From NCBI GenBank assembly GCA_001695595.3, contig MBPM02000003.1:2108001-2172000 (forward strand): a stretch of DNA of 64,000 nt. Reading direction: 5' to 3'. Shown here piece after piece: positions 58,617-64,000 of the stretch (positions are counted from its first letter, which is position 1; every line of letters starts with the position of its first letter). Under the pieces are notes generated by a model that worked only from the letters and a program-made list of their open reading frames with translations, did not search any database and had not been told where the DNA came from. The DNA comes from Plasmopara viticola (Eukaryota > Oomycota > Peronosporomycetes > Peronosporales > Peronosporaceae). The position numbers were made by a program, and so were the translations under genes.

Positions 58617-61600
58617 TTAACTTTCTTTCGTCAGCCTATTCCAACGACTATCCTTGTCTCTCGCTGCTTCAATTTTTTGCCTTGGTGAGCACGGTGCGGG
58701 AGATCTCGGGCTTGTCGACGCGTGATCAAGACTCCCTTTGCTAGCTTGAAGACGAATAGGGGGGTCGCTACAAAGGACAAGAGTTAGCTTCCGTCTCAAC
58801 GCATAAAGCCACGACTTGACGCCGACCTGCCAACTGCGATCCGATACTGCTCCGTTAAAAACGTCAAATCTGCCGTCAAAGTTGCAACGTCCATTTCTAA
58901 CTGCCCGCACTTTGTTTGTAGTTGTTCAATCGTTGGTTTGCCTAAAACGCACACGGTAGGATTAGAAACCCGAGCTCTTCTCGTTTGATATGCAATGCAA
59001 ACCGGCCGATCCTTCGTCAAGTTGCGCCACAATCGCTGGGTTCCGGGTCGAAATCTTGTCCTTGGGAAGATCGAGAATGCACGGGTTGACAAATACCTGA
59101 AATTCAAGACGTGCTTTCAACAAATACTCGATCACTTGCTCGGTGACACAGTCGACGTGATGAATATATTCGTAATTAAACACGGGGCTTCGTGTTTGTT
59201 GTTCGACACTCTCTGTCGTAAAGAGTTCGCCAAGGAATTCGTATTGGCAATACGCCAAGTCGGTAATGAGCGGGAGCCCCGTGGCCCCACCAATCTGGAT
59301 CCGAAACGTCCACGGTTTGCCAAGCAGATCCGAGGGCCTTTCAATATCAAGCAAATCTTCTTCCTTGTGCTTGTCAATGTCCACCGACGAAAGCGGCGTC
59401 CACGTCACTTGCAACTTGCCAATCGTATTGAATGGTGGCACCGCCAGTTTGATACTCAACTGCGCCTCGTCGGGCTCTGTCTCTAGATTGTACAATAGAT
59501 ACTCGAGGAACGTCGTCGCACTGCCGACGTGAAACGAATTGTCGAACAGAAGCGTAATGGGATCGTGACCGGCGGGGGCTTCATACTCTCGGCCATTTGT
59601 GAGCGCGTTGCGAAGAAACGCAACTTCGTCTTTCAAAAGGGCATGCGCTTTGACAAACTCAAACACATCCAAGAAGATGGTTTCGTCCGTCGCTTGGTTG
59701 TGCACTTTGATCTTGACTTTGGGGATACTACGAAAGCCCTGCTCCTCATTGTCTTCCATGGACGAGCTCTGGAGGGCCGTCTCAAAACTCAGGACATTGC
59801 GATTCAAAAGCTTGACGATCTGGGTGAGCTCGGCAATTTTCGGCAGTACGTCGCGCAGTTCCTGGTCATTGACTTGTCGAGCCAGAAGCTCACGTTGTTT
59901 CAATGCGGCAAGATGGGCTTCTTCCTCTGCTTTCGCTGCTGCTACCTCCGCGGCCATCGCCGCTTCCGCTGCCGCAGAATGCGTGGCTTGGTTTGTACGC
60001 GATGCAGCGGCTTCGGCCGCCGCCGCTTCTCGTTCCTGTCGCTCTTTTTCCCACCGCGCTTTTTCCTCTTCAAACTTTTGAATCTGAGTCTGGAGTTCAT
60101 TCATGGCCGACGTATCAACTGTCTGAAGGGCTTGTTTGTACTCTGCAACCGCCGCGTCAGCAGATGGCGGTTCGCCATCCGGTTCCCGACCGGGGTAGAC
60201 AAACAGCATCAACTCGTTGCCAATCACGACCCGATCGTACGGCACGAGTTGAAGCCGCGCCATCTTGTCGACCTTTTTGCCATTGTGCATGGCGTCGCCT
60301 CCACCAGCACACAAGAAGATGTTGACACCATCGTTCTCGAACGAGCAATGATTGTGTACAATGTTGAGCGACATGGGCTGAATGTCGCCGGCTGGACCCA
60401 CTGTCACACGCGGTTGATTGAGCAAGAACATGAATCGCTTGGACCGATACGCATCGACGTCGAGATTTATGAGATACGGTGAGGTCGTGTCCGCTTCAAA
60501 ATGGTACAAATGGATCCCTCGCTTGCCGTACTCTTCGCGTTGACGCTGCATCATTTCATCCTGGATACTCAACCCACTACTCGCTCCTGCGCTGCCTCCG
60601 TTGAGCACATTCTCGAGTTCCTTTTGCTTTTGATTCAACAACTCGGCCAAGCGTGTGACCTGTGCACTGGCCGCATCATCTCCAGCCCCATCGTTATTTG
60701 CCAACGTACCGTCTTGAGGTCGTGTCTCTAAAGCAGCACTCCGCATCTTTGCAATTCGTTCATTCTCGTCTTTTAACTGATTCACAAGGGCTTTCATCTG
60801 CTCTAGTTCAGCCATGAGCTTACGTTCGGCTGGACTTGCGGCAGTCGAGGCTTTCTTTGGCTGTAGCTTGATCACTGATGCATTTTTGGCAAAATTCAAC
60901 GTCGAGAAAGTATAGCCGTGAAACTTGACTTCTGGCCGAATGGCGCAAAAGAGATATGTCCGAGCTTGGAGCATCGTGTCTTTGAGGTATTTGCACAGGA
61001 AGTACGAGTTGCAACCTGGAATCGAGACGCCAGGTTTGAGTTTATTTGCTTTCACCGCTTCGGCCATTTTCATGAAAAATTGCGCCATTTCAGTCAACGA
61101 TAGATTGATTTTCTTGCCCTGATCTTGCAATTCCTTTGATCTCGACGCGTCTGGATGAGGCCCGACGTACTTGTGCTCAATCTCTCCGTTTTCAAAGACG
61201 ATCTTCTTGTAATCGGCGTATACAATGTCACCAGCAGGTTCGGTCCCAGCGAGATCACACACGTAGACGCGACCTCGTTGTTTCATCCCAACCCGCTCTG
61301 GATCCGGTTTCTCGACCTCGAGCGTCATGATGCAATGGCCACGTGTCGACTGGTGATTGAATTGTGTAGGTGCAATCGCTTTCTTTGCATTTGCCACCAT
61401 AAACGTCTTGCGCAAGTCGTGCCAGTCTTTAAGCACCACCGACTGACACCATTCAATGTCAGTAAATCCATCTGGGTCCTTGCGCATGCCCGACTTGTAC
61501 TGCTGTTCTTGGGCGACTGGAGACATGAGATCCCGCACAGTATCCACGACGTTTTGAAAATACTTCATGGAAATCTTCCAGCCATCCTGCTTTTCCTTAA

Positions 61601-62161
61601 ACAGCTCGTACGCTAAACGAGGAAAGATACCCCACTGAAATGAGGTCAAAGCTTCATTAGCGATCGAAAAGCGTGTTGAAACATCTCGGTACCCTTACCA
61701 ATGGATGAGGATTTTCATGTTTAAACCACGCTTCGGGTAGATCTATCGCATCCGGCTAGCAAATGCCATTAATTCCAAAAAATTGCTAGAGCGCGAAAGT
61801 TTAGTTAACGTACCCCAAATACGGTAAAGGTTTTTCCAGATCCTGAAAGACCGTAAGCAAAGAGGACGACGGCATTTCCTCCCAACAAATCCACCTTAAT
61901 TTTACGTCCAATGCTGTCGTAGGCCATTTGTTGGTCAACAAGCGTCATCTTGTCCGCTCGTTGGGCATCGCCTTGAATGTGACGCTTGTATCCGTAAGCA
62001 CTCCACCAAGCATAACTAAATGGAAATCGCGTGGTCGAGTACGTTGAATTAATGAGTTCCACATCACCTTCTTCTTCGCCATTTTGCGTCATGACGACAC
62101 CCAATTTATCATCGCATGTAAATGGTCGACAACGAATCGATACTTTGATACTGACACTCAT
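58617..62161 (-). CDS. Kinesin-family motor with FHA-like domain
   Basis: Five exons: 62161-61814, 61755-61699, 61634-59003, 58941-58827 and 58767-58617, encoding 1100 residues. The frame extends upstream only to a TTG, so ATG 62161 (MSVSIKVSIRCRPF) is the start. Motor motifs: P-loop AYGLSGSGKTFTVFG (residues 102-116), switch I NHQSTRGHCIMTL, switch II VCDLAGTEPAG. These are divergent from the usual AYGQTGSGK and NxxSSRSH but keep the lysine-threonine and aspartate. Next come a coiled coil (ERKLMAELEQMKALVNQLKDE), an FHA-like region near residues 510-600 (RVTVGPAGDIQPMSLNIVHN), a glutamate/alanine coiled coil, and C-terminal beta-rich segments reminiscent of kinesin-3 tails (WTFRIQIGGATGLPLITDLA). 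An N-terminal motor followed by FHA resembles kinesin-3, cargo transport motors. Exact subfamily is unsettled. Confidence 0.87.
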
Positions 62162-62346
62162 TCGACGCTGGATCGCGACTTGAAAAGTGTGGCTCTTGCC
62201 CAAACGTCGGACCTTTCTGAAACAATACTTTTAATTTCATATCGAAAGTTGATGTTATTTTGTCTGCAATAAATAATAATTGGTCACGCAGCTTTTTTTC
62301 TTACGGTTCGTCGTACTTTACATTTAATAACTTCGCCTCGCATCAC

Positions 62347-63852
62347 CTAACTAAGAAGTTTACAGACCTCGTGCACCTTACTCAAGTACTCGGCTGCATG
62401 TTTCGGCTGGAAGACGAGGGCCGGTCGAAATCGCACGGATCGAACGCCACAGCCTCCCGACGCAACACCTTTTGTCTTCATCAGATCAATAAACTCGTTG
62501 CGCACAGCTTCCGTTGGAAAATCCATGGCCAAATACGTTCCTTGGCCACGGACATTTGACACAAGAGTCGGATATTTAGCAGCAACGTTGTGCAATCCAC
62601 TTTGTAAATAGTCGCCCGTGATGGTCACATTTTCCAAAAGATTATCGCTCGCAATCACGTCAAGGACCGCTTTGAGAGTAATCATCTTGGTCGGATCCCC
62701 CATCCACGTGTTGAAAATGCGGTACCCTTCTTTCGGACGAAAAGCTTTTTTGGCGAAATATCCACCCGTTTGCATCTTCTTGCTAAAGGTCACAAGGTCG
62801 GGTGGATTCTCGAGACCCCAGTGTTCGTGAGCCCAGAATTTTCCCGTACTGCCTCCTCCTGTTTGGACTTCGTCAACAATGAAGGCTACACTATAATTGG
62901 CCGCAAGAGCGCGTAGTTGACGAAAAAAGGCAGGGCTGGCATGGTTGTCTCCCCCTTCTGCTTGAATCGGTTCAACAATGATGCCAGCGATACGAGTTTC
63001 TTCTGCCTTGGTCACTTGAGCACTGTGCTCGAGTAATCGCTCGACGTGCTTTAAACACCGTGCTTCTTCTGCTTCATTGACAGCCTGGTGGATATCCAAT
63101 GGATATTTGAGTTTCGGAAATGGCGCAACTGGCCACTTGAAAGCCGGGACATCAACTTTGTGAATGGCTTTCGAGTGAGTGGTCGAAAGACATCCCAGCA
63201 ATCGTCCATGAAAGCCGCCGTCAAAGGAGAGAATACTCAAGTTGGGCGTGCCTGGTAGTCGGTGTGCCATACACGTCTCGAGATCGTACTCGGACGGTGG
63301 GTGTCCGTTTCGCAGTTGAGTCTGAAACCACATAAATACCGCCTTGTAAGCGTTCTCATTCGAGCAAGAGCCGCACATGAGCGTATTGACGTCCTCGAGT
63401 CCTTGTGGAAGTACTCGAAGTAAGGTACTATCAATACGATCGACCCAGTCAGAAGGGGGGAAGACACCGAGACAAGGTCGTTGAGCTAGCATTGCTAGAT
63501 TGGCTTTGGCACTCATAGCTTCGAGGAGCGCAGGATGGTTGTAGCCAATGGGCAGCGACGCAATTTGGCCGTACACGTCTAGAAAACGATTGCCATCCAC
63601 GTCAACGAGGTAGTTGCCTCGACTAGCCGAGTAGTCGACGAAGAAGTTGATGGCACTTGTGTTTTGCAACGCAGCAAGACGCTTGAGCTGTTGCTGTGAC
63701 TTGGGGCCAGGCACTTGGGCTGTCACGACCTTGGCGTGGGCATATTCATTAGGAAAGGCAGGAGTGGGTGTAGAAGGATAAGTGGGCGACGTGGTGGATA
63801 CAAAGCGACAGGACGAGGAAGGACGTGGTAGAGACCTTAGAAACACCTTCAT
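62347..63852 (-). CDS. 4-aminobutyrate aminotransferase, mitochondrial (GABA transaminase)
   Basis: Converts GABA and 2-oxoglutarate to succinic semialdehyde and glutamate in the mitochondrial GABA shunt, using pyridoxal phosphate. Single exon, 501 residues. The N-terminus MKVFLRSLPRPSSSCRFVST is a typical mitochondrial presequence. Family landmarks: NYLVDVDGNRFLDVYGQIAS, the phosphate-binding turn CGSCSNENAYK, ILSFDGGFHGR, the aspartate motif AFIVDEVQTGGGSTGKFWAHE, and the cofactor lysine in TFSKKMQTGGYF (about residue 359), then RIFNTWMGDPTKM. The pattern is of the animal/fungal GABA-T type rather than the plant pyruvate-dependent type. The kinesin start lies 185 bases downstream on the same strand. 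Confidence 0.95.
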   Translation of the reverse strand: MKVFLRSLPRPSSSCRFVSTTSPTYPSTPTPAFPNEYAHAKVVTAQVPGPKSQQQLKRLAALQNTSAINFFVDYSASRGNYLVDVDGNRFLDVYGQIASLPIGYNHPALLEAMSAKANLAMLAQRPCLGVFPPSDWVDRIDSTLLRVLPQGLEDVNTLMCGSCSNENAYKAVFMWFQTQLRNGHPPSEYDLETCMAHRLPGTPNLSILSFDGGFHGRLLGCLSTTHSKAIHKVDVPAFKWPVAPFPKLKYPLDIHQAVNEAEEARCLKHVERLLEHSAQVTKAEETRIAGIIVEPIQAEGGDNHASPAFFRQLRALAANYSVAFIVDEVQTGGGSTGKFWAHEHWGLENPPDLVTFSKKMQTGGYFAKKAFRPKEGYRIFNTWMGDPTKMITLKAVLDVIASDNLLENVTITGDYLQSGLHNVAAKYPTLVSNVRGQGTYLAMDFPTEAVRNEFIDLMKTKGVASGGCGVRSVRFRPALVFQPKHAAEYLSKVHEVCKLLS

Positions 63853-63942
63853 TATTGAAGTCTTTTCCGAGGATTTCCTGTATCTGGTATCATGATATCG
63901 TAGATGCGATTAGCACAATAAATTTTCGTACTTTTTTATCTA

Positions 63943-63956
63943 AAAAGCGAAAATGA
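63943..63956 (-). promoter_or_regulatory. Candidate oomycete initiator-like motif upstream of GABA transaminase
   Basis: Read on the minus strand the sequence is TCATTTTCGCTTTT, about 90 bases before the start codon. It agrees at 12 of 14 positions with the oomycete initiator plus flanking promoter core (TCATTYBNCAWTTT). Position is plausible, but the motif is short and AT-rich, so chance is possible. Confidence 0.3.
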
Positions 63957-64000
63957 AGGTCGAAAGGCCCATTATTGCTAAAATTCGATTTATGAGCGAC

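Noticed and set aside
59529..60482. 317-codon plus-strand frame
   Set aside because: Lies antisense to the kinesin coiled-coil and FHA region; composition is a mirror of the real gene and it has no domain.
62162..62203. Longer kinesin N-terminus
   Set aside because: The extra 14 codons begin with TTG; the conserved motor start is at ATG 62161.
1..64000. tRNA, rRNA or CRISPR features
   Set aside because: No cloverleaf-like A/B-box pair, rRNA core sequence or regularly spaced repeat array was recognised by eye; tRNAscan-SE would be decisive for tRNAs.

Overview
The window reads as nuclear DNA of an oomycete (stramenopile water mould or downy mildew), most likely Peronosporales. It is clearly eukaryotic: genes are interrupted by short introns (about 50 to 80 bases, GT...AG), which I placed by matching each join to the protein family. 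A START-like/FYVE/GAF protein of a type common in oomycetes, animal-like cilium genes next to housekeeping genes, and gene islands separated by transposon debris all fit. Species is not determined. Intact flagellar genes argue for a lineage that makes swimming zoospores.

Layout. 1-3.1 kb: no supported gene. 3.1-14.6 kb: gene island with exportin-1 (-), an RRM plus RING-finger protein with an unresolved frame change (+), a small basic protein (+), the cyclophilin PPIL3 (+, six exons, the first only the ATG) and a PTC7-like phosphatase (-). 14.6-29.1 kb: 14.5 kb gene desert with decayed transposon pieces (MULE-type transposase, Ty3/gypsy protease and integrase remnants) and a strong 29-bp-arm hairpin. 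29.1-42.5 kb: DEAD-box helicase (+), CFAP52 (+), a large uncharacterised disordered protein (-), a seven-exon SHIPPO-repeat protein (+), a TOM7-like protein (+) and DAW1/ODA16 (-). 42.5-45.6 kb: nearly empty. 45.6-54.0 kb: CCT4 (+), KRI1 (+) and the START-like/FYVE/GAF protein (-). 54-56.2 kb: intergenic. 56.2-63.9 kb: three tandem minus-strand genes, an inositol polyphosphate 5-phosphatase with C-terminal C2 domain, a kinesin with an FHA-like region, and 4-aminobutyrate aminotransferase.

Two copies of one 325-bp short retroelement, each flanked by its own perfect 12-bp target-site duplication, sit at 49.15-49.47 and 55.28-55.60 kb. They are nearly identical, so recent.

Functionally the genes are mostly single-copy housekeeping: nuclear export (XPO1), spliceosomal proline isomerase (PPIL3), cytosolic chaperonin (CCT4), ribosome assembly (KRI1, perhaps the helicase), mitochondria (TOM7, GABA transaminase). 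Three genes belong to the motile flagellum (CFAP52, SHIPPO protein, DAW1) and lie within 12 kb. I found no secreted RxLR- or CRN-type effector, no tRNA or rRNA gene and no CRISPR array. The most unusual items are the paired SINE-like insertions, the ATG-only exon, the RRM/RING frame conflict, the FHA-bearing kinesin, the flagellar neighbourhood and the large orphan protein.
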